NCBI RefSeq assembly: GCF_030272615.1
Contig: NC_081415.1
Coordinates: 418,522,757 to 418,586,756, forward strand
Direction of reading: 5' to 3'
DNA from: Cryptomeria japonica
Lineage: Eukaryota; Streptophyta; Pinopsida; Cupressales; Cupressaceae
DNA: 64,000 nucleotides
The translations under genes and the position numbers were made by a program. Under the pieces are notes generated by a model. The model did no database searches, was not told the DNA's origin, and saw nothing but the letters and a program-made list of their open reading frames with translations. Shown piece by piece: positions 10,965-23,009 of the stretch (positions are counted from its first letter, which is position 1; each line of letters begins with the position of its first letter).

Positions 10965-11662
10965 GGCTTTGATATCAATCGTAATGTCCCCTTTTGGTAT
11001 ATACCTGATTTTGTCCAAAAATAACAATTTCAACAAATCGTTCATCTACAAATTGAATTTCTTTAATAAAATTACATAATTGTAATGCCAATTCAGAGAA
11101 AAACCTAATTTAGGTCTTATAAACAATATTAATTAACATCATAGCATTTATATCAAGCAACTTGTATGCAAATAATCTCTATTAAAATTAAGTATCCTAA
11201 AATCATTCATATCTGTTTCATATCTTATTTTCCATAGTTAACAATATTAGGAATCTGATGGAAAAGCTTGATAGGACACCAGGAGACTATCTTCCTCAAC
11301 CAATCCCAAGGGCACAAAATGAGTCTTCAAGTCATTCGGTCCATCCATCTCGGGGTGGTGTGCTTGATGAGGAAAGACTGGTCTGCTGCATCTTCCTATA
11401 AAACATTTCACATTGATTCCAAACATGATTGCTGATGGAAATCAGGTAATTAATTACTTATCCTATATTTCTTGATGGATTGGCAATTTAATCGCATAAG
11501 AGAACTTAAAATCTTCCTATCAGACTTATGTTGAAATAAATAAACAAACACATAATACTTGCATATCAGATTTGCTGTTCTTAATTTCTAACTCAGGTTT
11601 AATCTAACTCAGCCTTATTTCCGTATTTCATATCTCAAATTCCTTGCTGCTCTTTACAAATG
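10965..11662 (-). mobile_element. LTR 3' part plus degenerate primer-binding site
   Basis: On the minus strand the LTR ends ..GGGGACATTAC at about 10979. It is followed by TTGATATCAAAGCC, which differs from the common plant primer site TGGTATCAGAGCC mainly by G-to-A changes. The LTR body extends up to 11662, where the solo LTR 11663-13088 has inserted. Its remaining 5' part should lie above 13093, but I could not trace its start. Confidence 0.5.
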
Positions 11663-13088
11663 TGTAATGTCCCCTACCTTTGATTACCTGAATTTTGCCC
11701 TAAATTAGTAATTCCACAATATAGTTTATCATTTTTTTAATATATAAGAGTAACTTCATCTAGTCATTCGATTAACTTAGGAATAGACCAATGAATACAT
11801 GGATTAATAGCAAATATGGAATGATAAACATGTCTTTCTACCCATAACCAATCATAGTTTAGTTTGGTAGGAAAGCCCAGCGAGGGTGCCTGTAAACTGC
11901 TCAACCCAACTCAACCCAAGAATAAGCAGCGTCCCACTATGACAATTCCATCCCTTGGGGTGGCCTACTTAGCTTGGGAGAACCAGTAAACTGCAATTCC
12001 CTAACTTACTTCCTCCATTCATTCCTTTGATTGATTACGAGATAAGACACACATATAAATAATCTAAGAAAATATAATCAAAGTAATTTATTCATTATAT
12101 TCATAATAACATATATATTTATAATTTGTTTTTATTTATAAATATATAAACATAATCTTATTGATATTATTTCAGGTATATATGTATATATATTAAGCGA
12201 ATATAAACCTTGCTCACATCATTATCATATATAAATCTATTATCCTTATTCCGATTTGAATATATATATATATAAATAAATAAATAAATGAATTAAATAA
12301 TATTACCAATTATTTATGTATTTAGTAATATTACAGTCTGCACAACTTAATAACAATTCTGATCTGATCTGATCGATGGCTGCCAGATATTCTATATTTC
12401 CCCCTACTCAAACTGATTTTAATTCCTATAAATGCATCTTACGTGACCCTTCACTAAGAGTTACATCTCAAAAATTGCTAATCACCTGCTTTGTCTTAAC
12501 AAATGTTAATTGCACCCCAATCGGTTTAGTTATATCTTTGACAAATCACAGTTAATTAAATCTATGAATTGATTTGTAACCCGATCTATGTTTATATAAC
12601 CCAATCAATGTTAATGAATCGGTTTGTTCAGATTATCGGTTTTGGCAATCATTCATTACTTAATATGAATTGGACTTTGTTTATTATTGGACTTCATATA
12701 CGAAACCTTCTGCAGACTTAGTAAATTTGCTATGCATTGAAGTCAACCATTGGTATTTATGTTTTCTTTTACATATATTGCTGGGTATATATTAATGGTA
12801 TGAAATCGGCAATATTGTTGATAACCAAAATCACTGTCTTCATTATATGTAAATTATGTTTATAACTTACAATATAAATTATGCTTAGAATATAATATTA
12901 ATTTATTATTTTTTTATTTGAATATTTCAAGAATATTATTTGTAATAAATAGTAATAAATATATATATTAATTAAAAAATAATATTTAATAAATTTCAAA
13001 TAATCATTCGTTGGTAATTATTATATTAATTAATAATAGTAATTGCTTTATTTAGAATATATATAACGATCAAGGAAGGGACATGACA
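11663..13088 (-). mobile_element. Solo LTR, 1,426 bp, TSD AAATG
   Basis: AAATG occurs at 11658-11662 and 13089-13093. The enclosed unit begins TGTAATGTCCCCT and ends AAGGGACATGACA, so its two ends are near-perfect 13-bp inverted copies. The interior is very AT-rich and has no coding potential. Its plus-strand start matches the LTR terminus at 10979, which supports a minus-strand orientation. Confidence 0.8.
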
Positions 13089-13390
13089 AAATGAATCGAT
13101 CTCTTTATATATCCCTCATGGTGGAGTGGATAGTCACAACCCTATTAACATCCCATCCTTTACAAGGGATGCACCTCCTCTCAACCCAAGCGCTGCTTGG
13201 CTTAGGCAAATCGCATGCCAAATAGTTAATTTTGTTTAGTTCTAAAAACATGTTTTGGGAGATCGCTGCTTATTAACATTTAATCAACATTTTAATGAAG
13301 TGCTTTCCTTTGTATTCCCTTTGCACAAGATCAAAGGCAGTGACTTGGAGTTTATAATGCTGTGATTTGTGAGATAACTGTCCTCATGGT

Positions 13391-13890
13391 GGGGGCATGA
13401 CCTTAGATGTTTATGTATATGTGAAATTTGATAGTATTATGTTGCGGTTTGCATCTCGAGTTTGGAAATCATACATGATTGCATATATCATTGTCACATT
13501 TTGAGTAAGTGAATGTTTGCATATGGATAGTAACATCTTTTGGTGAAAATGAATATTTGCATCTTGTGAAATTTGTGTATGGAATTTTGTATCCTACGCT
13601 CATAGGAAATGAATGCTTTGACTGTTTTGTAACAGCTCATAGGGGCATGACCTTAGATGTTTATGTATATGCAAAAATATGATGGTATTATGTTGTGGTT
13701 TGCATATCTTGAGTTTGGAAATCGTACATGATTGCATATATCATTGTCACATTTTGAGTGAGTGAACGTTTGCATATGGATAGTAACATCTTTTGGTGAA
13801 AATGAATACTTGCATCTTGTGAAATTTGTGTATGGAATTTTGTATCCTATGCTTATAGGAAATAAACACTTACTGTTTTGTAACAGCTCA
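13391..13890. repeat. Direct tandem duplication, ~250-bp unit
   Basis: GGGGCATGACCTTAGATGTT starts two consecutive units (about 13393 and 13642). They are about 93% alike and each ends near TTTTGTAACAGCTCAT. No coding content is supported. Confidence 0.9.
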
Positions 13891-13904
13891 TAAAACATTG
13901 AACT

Positions 13905-14388
13905 TGTGCCTTGTTTATCGTAGGTTGCTTTGGGCTTGCATAGCCTAGCCCTTCACTTGTTTCAAGTCTTCTGCCCTTCTTTCTTGTCTTTTGAGTTGTA
14001 AATCTTATGTATTTGATTAGTTGTGTTGAAACAAAGTGTAACTAAACAACAAGATATGTTGAACTTTAAAGCATTCAAATTCATTATGATGATAGAACAT
14101 AAAGATAATGGAATCAAACATGAAAGAGTGCAAACCATTACAAAAAGATTTGCGTGGCTTTTGGGGAATATCTCCAAACCCAAAAAGACCTAAACTTTAT
14201 AAATCCTTAAAAAAAGAGTTACATCAATACAACTTATCCCTTTGAATTCCTGCATTCTTGCAGCACTTCATTACTCATACAACCTGCAAAACAACCTATG
14301 CATCCTCTAACTCTAAGCGCCAATTTATAGAAGAATTACAAAGTGAAACCATGAGATCCATTTACAAGCCCAAAGGAGGTATGGGACC
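13905..14388. repeat. Left half of a duplicated repeat block, split by the 14389-23009 element
   Basis: This block (from TTGTTTATCGTAGGTTGCTT to GGAGGTATGGGACC) continues, after the inserted element, at 23010. A second copy follows at about 23465-24300. The content resembles LTR-derived non-coding sequence. Short ORFs here are not supported. Confidence 0.75.
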
Positions 14389-15254
14389 TGTTGATGTGTT
14401 TTTTGTACACGACCAAACACAGAATAAAATACCTAAAGGTACCTTATCCTCTCTTGAATAAAGTTTCCCCGAATGCTAAAGATCTCGCAAAAGGATCAAT
14501 CGGAGTAGCTCCAAGGTTCTTGTATGTAGGTTCTCTATGTGTGGATAAGCACCAGTGGTCGTTGTGTTTGCTGTTTTATCAAGGGGCCTTACGTACTTTC
14601 TAAGAAAGCTAGTTCTTGCAATCACTTTTCAATGAGGAAACAGGATTTTCCTAATATTAACTAATGTTTCAAAAAAAAGGCAAAAGATCGAGGGTTCAAG
14701 AAGGCTATGCTAAACTAGGCCTAAGAATGACTATTTGGTGAGTGATCTTGGTGAAACTCTACCAATTTCAGTATTGCCATAAAACAACAACTCTACTAGA
14801 ATCGTTGCGATCTTCTAAGGGAATTCAAGGATTTTTGAATCATTAATGAACATAGATACTATCAATTAGATACATATCAATATTCAAATAATGATTGAAC
14901 TCTAAACAATTTCAATATCTCCAGTTGACCACACAGGGCACGCTTACAATCAGTAAGCGGCTAGTGGTTTGGACTATGAGTCTTACCAAAAGATAAAACA
15001 CAACATTTATCACTCAATCTAATTCTAAAATCTAAGAACTTATCTCCACTAAGAGCGATTCAAGAAGATAAACAACCATGTAAAAAGCCACAAAGATTGC
15101 AATAAAACACCATAACTTCAATATTTCATTGATCTCATAACAAAATATAACAACAATCATTCAACTTTCTCTCTTCACTACTTCTATCTCTGCTACTAAC
15201 AATCTTATTATTCTTCTCTTTTTTCTCGAACTCCTTAAAATGAATCGAGTGAGG

Positions 15255-15265
15255 GCTTATATAGC
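15255..15265 (-). promoter_or_regulatory. TATA box of presumed LTR promoter
   Basis: Minus-strand GCTATATAAGC lies about 80 bp downstream of CCTAATTAGGGTTT and about 0.87 kb from the element end. The related 398-4674 element has the same arrangement at 1105-1114. Confidence 0.55.
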
Positions 15266-15455
15266 ACTCTTCAAATACAATGAACAGCTTGGATCTAAAG
15301 AAGATCAAAGGCAAAGATTTTGACACCTAAACCCTAATTAGGGTTTGTTACAAAAATGACCCTATTTAGATAGGTATTATCATTCCATAGCCAATAGAAA
15401 TTGGCACAAATAACGAGGAAACATAGCCCAATAGGAATTGAATTGCCACATCATT

Positions 15456-18400
15456 TCATAACAACTTTTCATCTAAAATTTTGTTCCCTTTTCTATGTTC
15501 TTTTTTGGCATATTCAATGAATCTGGACGTAATCCCTTCAATCTCTGCAATGGGAATCTCATGCAAGTTCTTCATCCGCTCTTCCAAGTGAAGGACCTAA
15601 TCAAAGGCTGCAAGAAGGATCGTCTCCCACCCGTGCTCTAGTTCTTTTGTTCTCTCAATCAAGAACATAGTAGCATAAATCTGATCTCGCTGCTATTCTA
15701 TGATCATGTTCTCTTTGCAAAAAATAACCTTGATCCTATCTTCCAATTCTTGGAAATCCACATCTGTTTCGATCTCTATCCTTTTGTCAAGGATTGTACA
15801 TAATACATCAAACACCTTATCCTGAATAGGATGGATGGTATTTTCCACTCAATTGCATCTACTATTGATGTCCTGGAATAGAACTTCCTTCATTTGGAGC
15901 AAAGTTGACCATTGTAGAAGATTATGGGTTCCTCCAACAATTATCTTTTCTTGTGCTAAAACCTGTCTTGATGTCCTTCTTACTACTTGTAATACAGGGA
16001 TGACAATATCTCTAGTGTGAGTGAAGGCATCTACAGTCACTACTAGATTATGAATGATCTCAAGGACTTGGATAGCTCTGTGGACTGTCTTCATCATTCT
16101 TGCTATAAATTCCAAGGCCACCCTGTAGGATTCATCAATCCATGTACTCATGAGTTGGGCTAAGTTCTTCATCTTTTTTGCCTCATTTATTGACTCAGAA
16201 GGGAGTGCTTGCAAGGGTGAGACTGTTGGATCTTGTCGTCTTAACGGCTGATTAAGGTGGCTAAAATAATTCCTCCAAGCGTTAACCTCTTTTTCCAACC
16301 TCTTATTCTTTTCCATTTCTTCCTTTAGTTTATCATTAACTGCTTTCACTGAATCGGTTGCTTCTTCCATAGCTTGTTCGGAGGTAAGTGGACCAAGATC
16401 AAATGTCTCTAAGTCATATTCTTCTGCCACAATCTCATCCTCATACTTGTCCACTGCTGGTGTAGCTACCTGTATCTTCCTGGATCCTGCATCATCTCTA
16501 ATTACCTTTGACATCTTTGTAGCCTTCTTCCTTTCGATCTCTTCTTGAGAGTTTCCTAGGAGACTTTCCAAATCAAATACTTGCTCTTCCTCTTCAACCA
16601 CGACTACCCTCGTAAGTCTTTTTTTTAGCCAATCTAGAATGGAAGATTTTCTCTCTCTTACTTGTATTTCCTCAAGCAAAGGCCCCTCGGCTCTGAAAGG
16701 AGATGTTGCTTCATCATCATTCTTTTCTTGTTGTTGCTCATTAGCACCAACTTGGAGAGGAAGAGACTGACTTGCTGAGTGCTGAGGTGTTCGTCCTTTG
16801 CCTTGTTTATCATTCTGAACTGTGGATTCCATAGACTCATCAACTTCATATACTCTCTTTGATCCTCTCCTTGACTTATCTCCTTTTCATGTCTAGAAGA
16901 AGTACTCGATGGACGATTAGGATTCACCTTTTGTTTCTTCTTGGATGGTTCTTTCTTCTCAGGACCTTCCTTTCTCTTTGACCCCTTGGAATGAGAAGTA
17001 TTCTCACTCACGCTTGCTTCTCATTCTTTTGTTCTTGCTTCTAGGCTGAATGTCATGGCTATATTCTGCTCCTTCAATTTTTGATGCTGGATGTCCACCC
17101 ATCTGCGAGTGCAATTCAAAACTGGGTCCATCAATGCTCTCAAGTCTGCAACTTCTTGCTCATTCCAATCTATCTTCACTTCTTTGTTTTCCTTCTCATA
17201 GGATGATTGGAGATATCTACCACTGTCTTGTGCTTGATCGGCTACTCTATAAACTTTACATTTCCTGATAAGATCCAAGGGTAATCTAGAATGCATCTTT
17301 CTTTTCACCTCCACATCATCTTGAACATTCATCCAGAAGTCCTCTACTTGAAACACATGTCTGTACTTCTTCCCAACTGTCTCTTCCATATGACTATGGG
17401 AATCAAAATTCTCTCTCGAGGCAAAGGATGTGAATGAATATAGAGATAATTCCTTTTCTGCATCTTCAGCTGCTTGAGAATTAAGACACACTTCAATTGA
17501 ATTTCCCAGTGAAATAGGTACGAGGATACCATTCCCATGCTTATGTCTTGATGCCTTAGCACAAGCTGCCAACTGTCTAGTCACTTCAAGTAATATTATT
17601 CTGTCCGTAGGGTACCTTGGCAGCATATAAGGAGGTGAAGGACATCCATGGACCCTGATGTAGGTGAATTTAGGAAATTGAATGAACCATGCACCATGTT
17701 TCTTTACAAACTCCTATGCTTCTAGAGATAGTCGTTGGTGAATCCCTCCTTGCAACGTCCTAGTGATATACATTGTGAAGGTGTCCTTGACTAGCTTGTA
17801 GTAATTCTTAGGCGAATGATGCAATTGAGCATAAGAATCACATACTCTTATCTCTCTTGTCCCTCTCCCAACAACTCATCTATGTGGTAGTCCTGCATAC
17901 TCAAAACTTCTAACTAAAGAATATATAACATATGAACTCATGTGGAATGACTTAGTAGGGACTAGCCTCCTCCACTGCACATCTAGGTTGTTGCTAATAA
18001 TTCTGGCCCAATTGAACATTCCTTTTCCTTGAACGATCACCTGTATAAAGAAGAACATCCACTTGTCGGAAAAGAAGGCTTGAGAGGCACCTATAACTCG
18101 ATTGAGCATGGTTATCAAGTCTCTGAATTCCTCTTGGAAATCAATTTTGTGGGGTGTATTAGGTATCTTATTCAAGCGAGGCCTACTCTTGAGTAACCAA
18201 TTCTTATTGATGAAGTTCAGACAGGTATCAAGGTAGTCTTCGTAGACAGACTTAGCTCCTTCTAAGCTCTTGTAGATCATATCTCTCGACTCCGGAAGAT
18301 GAAAAGATTCACTTATAGCTTCTTCTGAAAGATAGGCGAGGACAGTCCCATCCTTGGCTACGATTGTCCTTGAATGTGAATCATAGTGTCTGGCACATTC

Positions 18401-18661
18401 GATCATTAGCTCATGGCATCTGACTGCGGGAGGGAAGCCTGCGGCCTTGATGATGCCACTCTCAATTATCTTCTTGGCTATGGGTGATGGCTTGCCGATG
18501 TAGGGTGCTTCTCGAAACTTCTTCACATTGAAGTTCCCTAAGTTGGTGTCGCCAATACTGCTCCATTTGGACACGATCCTTGTCTCCAAATCGTCATTCT
18601 TTTGATCTTCTTTAATGAGAGCTTGTCGGGTAGCGGATCCACTTGCCTTGGGGGTCGCCAT
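15456..18661 (-). pseudogene. Long ORF of unknown function in the 14389-23009 element
   Basis: Unrecognised protein. Minus strand, starting ATG GCG ACC at 18661, just after a splice-acceptor-like TTTTTGTAGGCAG. One reading runs for about 1,068 codons with few breaks: TGA at 17878, TAG at 17716, a single frameshift near 16850-16880, then TGA at 15851, TAG at 15695 and TAG at 15599. The natural end is TGA at 15458. Residues 1-260 form a folded-looking domain (RIVSKWSSIGDTNLGNFNVK; FPPAVRCHELMIECARHYD; EAISESFHLPES). The middle has IDWNEQEVADLRALMDPVLN. Next comes a Lys/Ser-rich basic tract (about residues 550-590, KRKEGPEKKEPSKKKQK, possible nuclear signal). Later there is an acidic region and a coiled coil (DKLKEEMEKNKRLEKEV). 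No RT, integrase, protease, zinc knuckle or transposase motif was seen. The first domain is loosely reminiscent of plant mobile-element-associated domains, but I cannot assign it. Confidence 0.6.
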
Positions 18662-18664
18662 TTG

Positions 18665-18906
18665 CTGCCTACAAAAAGAGGTTTAAGTCAGGTTTAGGCA
18701 TAGTACCTTGGATAGGTGACTTGAGATCTCTTAAAGAAACAATTAAAATTTGAAAATGAAATGCTAAAACCCTTAAAATTATGAATTTTCAAATTTGACA
18801 TCACCTACAAATCAAACTAGATTATTAAAGACCTAACCTATAAAAGATTGACATAGAAATTTGAATCAGATCTTCAATATACCTTCCAAAATTAGATTGT
18901 ACATAC
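18665..18906 (-). other. Candidate 5'-leader intron of the long ORF
   Basis: On the minus strand AAG|GTATGT at 18907/18906 is a strong donor. CTGACTTAAAC followed by CTCTTTTTGTAG|GCAG| at 18669 or 18665 is a good branch/acceptor region, only 3-7 nt before the ORF start codon. The interval is AT-rich, as plant introns are. The TATA box at 19179-19188 would give a short leader exon. This is inference from signals only. Confidence 0.4.
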
Positions 18907-19178
18907 CTTGTCCTTGATTTCTAATTATCAACCTGAAAAGATGGATAAAAAATGGAGATTGCTGCTGGATTCGCCTTCCTTTCAAGTGATATTCAAAGGG
19001 TTTCAAAAGTTTCAGGTTTGCACCTTAGGTTCGCTTTTGCAAATTCAGGCCTTGATCAGCCTTTCTGGATCAAAAAATTCGCCTACACCTGCTGCAATCT
19101 GCTCTTCCACTTCTGCTCCTCAAATTCGCTTAGGAAGAAAATATGAATGAATGATTGATGCTTGTCAAACTTACTTAC

Positions 19179-19188
19179 CTTTATATGG
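19179..19188 (-). promoter_or_regulatory. TATA box upstream of the long ORF
   Basis: Minus-strand CCATATAAAG lies about 0.5 kb upstream of the ORF start and immediately downstream of the dyad array. This is a different site from the LTR-end TATA at 15255-15265. Confidence 0.45.
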
Positions 19189-19639
19189 CGATTTCATCCT
19201 TTTTCCCAAGAGGCTGACCTCTTAAATAAACAAATATAATTTAAAAAAATCATCTCCAAGGTGACCGACCTAGCAATAAGGCTTATTAAAAAAAAATATA
19301 ATTGGGCGGCAAAGAGTGAATTTTTTTTGGATTTTAAGGCTCAAAGATCAATTTAGCTCATTAGACAAGTGCTTAATCAAGGCGGATTTGCATTATTTAT
19401 CCAAATGAGGTTTGATTAGCAATTTAGGAGAGAAAAAAAAATGTCTTGAATGTGACTTTGCTTGTGAATCTCTTGAAGAGGCATAGGCAAGTCTAGGAGA
19501 TATTGAAGCTTATTTAATGTTTGCCACTTTTCTCCATGTTTTTCATTATGTCACCATCTTGATCCTTAACTTCTAATGTTCTTGCCATTATGAACTTGCA
19601 ATTTGCCTTCAAACAAGGTGAAAAATGTGGATTTCAAAG

Positions 19640-22530
19640 GACTTCGCCTTGGACCCTTTGGAAGGGTCAGGAGCAATTTTTGTGATTAGGTCCAAATTGC
19701 ATCATTTTGTTTTTACTCCAAATTGCTTCCCAAGGCAAGCATATACTAGACTTCTTTCCACCAAGGCCTAGGGATCCCTACCTTAACCTCCATCATGAGC
19801 AAATTAGGTGATCTTGAGAATTTCGCTCCCTTTGGAAGGGTCAGGAGTGAAATTCATTCTTTAGCTAAAAATCCTTACTTTTTAAACTCATAACCCATTC
19901 AAATACAAATTTGGAAGAAAAAGGATATTTTGAGAATTTTGCTCTGGACCCTTTGGAAGGGTCAGGAGCGAAATTCAAGTTTTAGACTTGATCCTTCATT
20001 TCCTTCACTTCAATTCATCTTGCAAGGCAAAAATACATCACTCCACAAAATTCATTCTTTAGCTAAAAATCCTTACTATTTAAACTCATAACCCATTCAA
20101 ATACAAATTTGGAAGAAAAAGGATATTTTGAGAATTTCGCTCTGGACCCTTTGGAAGGGTCAGGAGCAAAATTCAAGTTTTAGACTTGATCCTTCATTTC
20201 CTTCACTTCAATTCATCTTGCAAGGCAAAAATACATCACTCCACAAAATTCATTCTTTAGCTAAAAATCCTTACTATTTAAACTCATAACCCATTCAAAT
20301 ACAAATTTGGAAGAAAAAGGATATTTTGAGAATTTCGCTCTGGACCCTTTGGAAGGGTCAGGAGCGAAATTCAAGTTTTAGACTTGATCCTTCATTTCCT
20401 TCACTTCAATTCATCTTGCAAGGCAAAAATACATCACTCCACCTTCAACCACGCCATAGGAATCAATGTTTTGGCTTCACACAAGGAGAAAATAGGTGGT
20501 TTGAGGAATTTTGCTCTAGACCCTTTGGAAGGGTCAGGAGCAAAATTCATTCTTTGCTTGTTTTCTCTTACTTAGCTCCATTCTTCTCACTTTGTTCTAC
20601 CTTGACTTTCACCTTTGGATCCCTCTCTCATGAAGACAACACTTGTTTGACCCCAAAAAAGGCCTGAAAGGGGAAATTCGCTCAAAACCATGGCCAGGGA
20701 CAGGACCTATTTAGGATTTTGCTCTGGACCCTCTGGAAGGGTCAGGAGCGAAATTCAAGTTTTAGCTCAAAATCTTCATTTTTGGTGGCCACAATCCATT
20801 CAAGGGCATGCCTAGGGGTATCTTCAAACTTATTTCACCTTGATCAAGGTTTGTCTCGACACAAAAGTTGAAAGAAAGAATAGGTTTTAGGAATTTCGCT
20901 CTGGACCCTTTGGAAGGGTCAGGAGCGAAATCCATGATCCTAAGCTCATTTCTTCATTTTTTAACTTCAATCCACCTCAAAAGGCAAGGACACATCAATC
21001 CACTCCTATCCACGCCATAAAAACCAAGGATTTGACTTTCTCCAAGGGGAAAATAGGTGCTCTCAATAATTTCGCTTTGGACCCTTTGGAAGGGTCAGGA
21101 ACGAAATTCTAGTTTTGGCTCAATTCCTTCACATTTGGTGATCAAAAGCAACTCAAAGCCATGTTTAAGGACATCATCAATCTTAATTCACCCTGATCCA
21201 TACTTGGCTTGACACAAAATTGAGAGAGAAAGGTAGATTTTGGGAATTTCGCTCTGGACCCTTTGGAAGGGTCAGGAGCGAAATTCAAGTTTTAGGCTAA
21301 AATCCTTCACTTCTTCACATTCCATCATTTCAAAAGGCAAAGACATGTCAAACCACTTCCAAATATGTCCAAGGAGCTAAAGTATTGGCCTAAACAAGGG
21401 AGAAAATGAGGTTTATGAAGAATTTCGCTCTGGACCCTTTGGAAGGGTCAGGAGCAAAATTCACAATCTTGGACAAAATCCTCACTTTTCAATGCTTTCA
21501 GTCACTTCTTAAGGCAAGAACATGTTAAAACCTTCCCAACATGCCTTGGAAACTAAGATCTTGGTCTAATCCAAGAAGAAATGGGTGTCTTCTAAGAATT
21601 TCGCTCTAGACCCTTTGGAAGGGTCAGGAGCGAAATTCATAAATTAGGTTGATTTCACACTCCATGGCCTCAATTTACCTTCAAACTTGATCAAATTCAC
21701 CTCTCCTTATCACCATCAAGTCTATTTGCCACTTACTTAGCTCGAAACAAGGTCTTTCCAATGTCCTAGGCAAAATAGAGGGTCAAATGAGGCTTCCGCT
21801 CTGGACCCTTTGGAAGGGTCAGGAGCAAAATTCTCATTCTAGGTTGATTTTCACCATTTCATCGCCTCAAACCTCCTTTCAAAGGCAAATATGCATCAAA
21901 GTCCTTCAAACCATGCCTTAGGAGTTACAAATTTGGTCATGTTAAAGAGCAAAATAGAGGAAAAGTGGAATTCGCTTTGGACCCTTTGGAAGGGTCAAGA
22001 GCGAAATTCTCATTTTGAGCTAATTTCCCATTCCCCTTCTCCTCTCCTTGGCTTGGATATAACTCGTTAGGCCTCCTTTGATCGTTATCAAGCTCAACTT
22101 GGAATTCATTTGGAGACTTTGTGAAGAAAATAGGGTTTTATATGAATTTCACTCTGGACCCTTTGGAAGGGTCAGGAGCGAAATTCACCCTTAGGCTCTA
22201 ATCCTGACTTCATTTTTCACATTTCTTCATCCAAACAAGTGAATTGCCTTTAATAGTACCTGGGACATGGATTAGTTCTTAGTTTTGGTCAATGTATAGT
22301 GTCTTATGGAGAATTTCGCTCTAGACCCTTTGGAAGGGTCAGGAGCGAAATTCACATTCTAGGCATAATTCCCCTTGAAATTGACTTGACTTTGCCCTAG
22401 ACTCACCCCTTGATGCATATCCTTCCATATCCTTGCCAATTCGTTCAACCACTCTTTGACTTAGGTGAAATCTTGGGTCCTTGGTGAAATTTCACTCTGG
22501 ACCCTTTGGAAGGGTTAGAAGCAAAATTCA
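19640..22530. repeat. Array of 17 dyad-symmetric boxes, mostly ~176 bp apart
   Basis: Each box has an inner stem GACCCTT-TGG-AAGGGTC and an outer stem GAATTTCGCTC..GAGCGAAATTC. The two are separated by two unpaired bases on each side, giving a ~43-nt near-perfect palindrome. Boxes start at about 19640, 19820, 19934, 20131, 20331, 20505, 20715, 20891, 21068, 21244, 21420, 21596, 21793, 21968, 22144, 22311 and 22488. From 20715 onward nearly all steps are 175-177 bp. Sequence between boxes is largely diverged, except for a recent ~200-bp direct repeat at about 19880-20440. Box 2 lacks part of the inner stem. Confidence 0.93.
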
Positions 22531-23009
22531 TAATTAGCTCAAGTTTTTTACCTTTTCCATCCATCATGCCTTAAATTCACCTCCTTGAATCTTCTCTTTG
22601 TCATCCAGGTCTATATTTGCTTACTGGCTCCATTCAATCGACTACGACTCGACAAAAGACAAGACTCTGACCAAAAAACCAACAACCCTAACCTATCCCG
22701 ACTCAAAACTTTTAACTTCTTTGCACAATCTATACATTTTCCATCTCCTGAAAGGTAAGATCCTTCTAAAATTACATCAGGGTTCAAGGCAGACAACACA
22801 TGACTTCCCCAAGGTAGGTCAAATTTGGCTTTGAAAGAAACCCTAGGTGAGCTCTGCGAAGGAAACCCTAACCTACCCAGCCCAGGCGACCACTAACTCA
22901 CTCAAAACATCCAGCAAGCAGAGAAAAACCTAGCTAAGAGAAAGCAAAACCAAAAAAAAGAAGAGGCGGTCCCCATCCTGATGGGGCACTGTGTGAAATG
23001 GTCACAACA

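Larger units (their letters stand above)
14389..23009 (-). mobile_element. 8.6-kb TG..CA element with dyad array and U3-located ORF
   Basis: Boundaries: GGACC at 14384-14388 and at 23010-23014, with TG at 14389 and CA at 23009. The flanks join back into a sequence that has an uninterrupted paralogue at 23465-24300, which independently confirms the insertion. Minus-strand order: start TGTTGTGACC (23009), array of 17 dyad boxes (22530-19640), TATAAAG (19179-19188), candidate intron (18906-18669), ~1,068-codon ORF (18661-15456), CCTAATTAGGGTTT (~15340), second TATA (15255-15265), and 0.87 kb of sequence to the end at 14389. No internal repeat of either terminus was seen, so it is not an LTR pair plus interior. 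It is read as one giant solo LTR or an unclassified TG..CA element. It shares both ends with 398-4674. Confidence 0.8.

Noticed and set aside
14389-15480. Separate 3' LTR matching the start at 23009
   Set aside because: No second TGTTGTGACC terminus occurs between 14.4 and 22.9 kb, so an LTR pair is not supported.
19640-22530. CRISPR-like array of palindromic repeats with unique spacers
   Set aside because: The window is plant nuclear DNA. Spacers are ~130 bp and diverged rather than unique, and the array lies within a TG..CA element.
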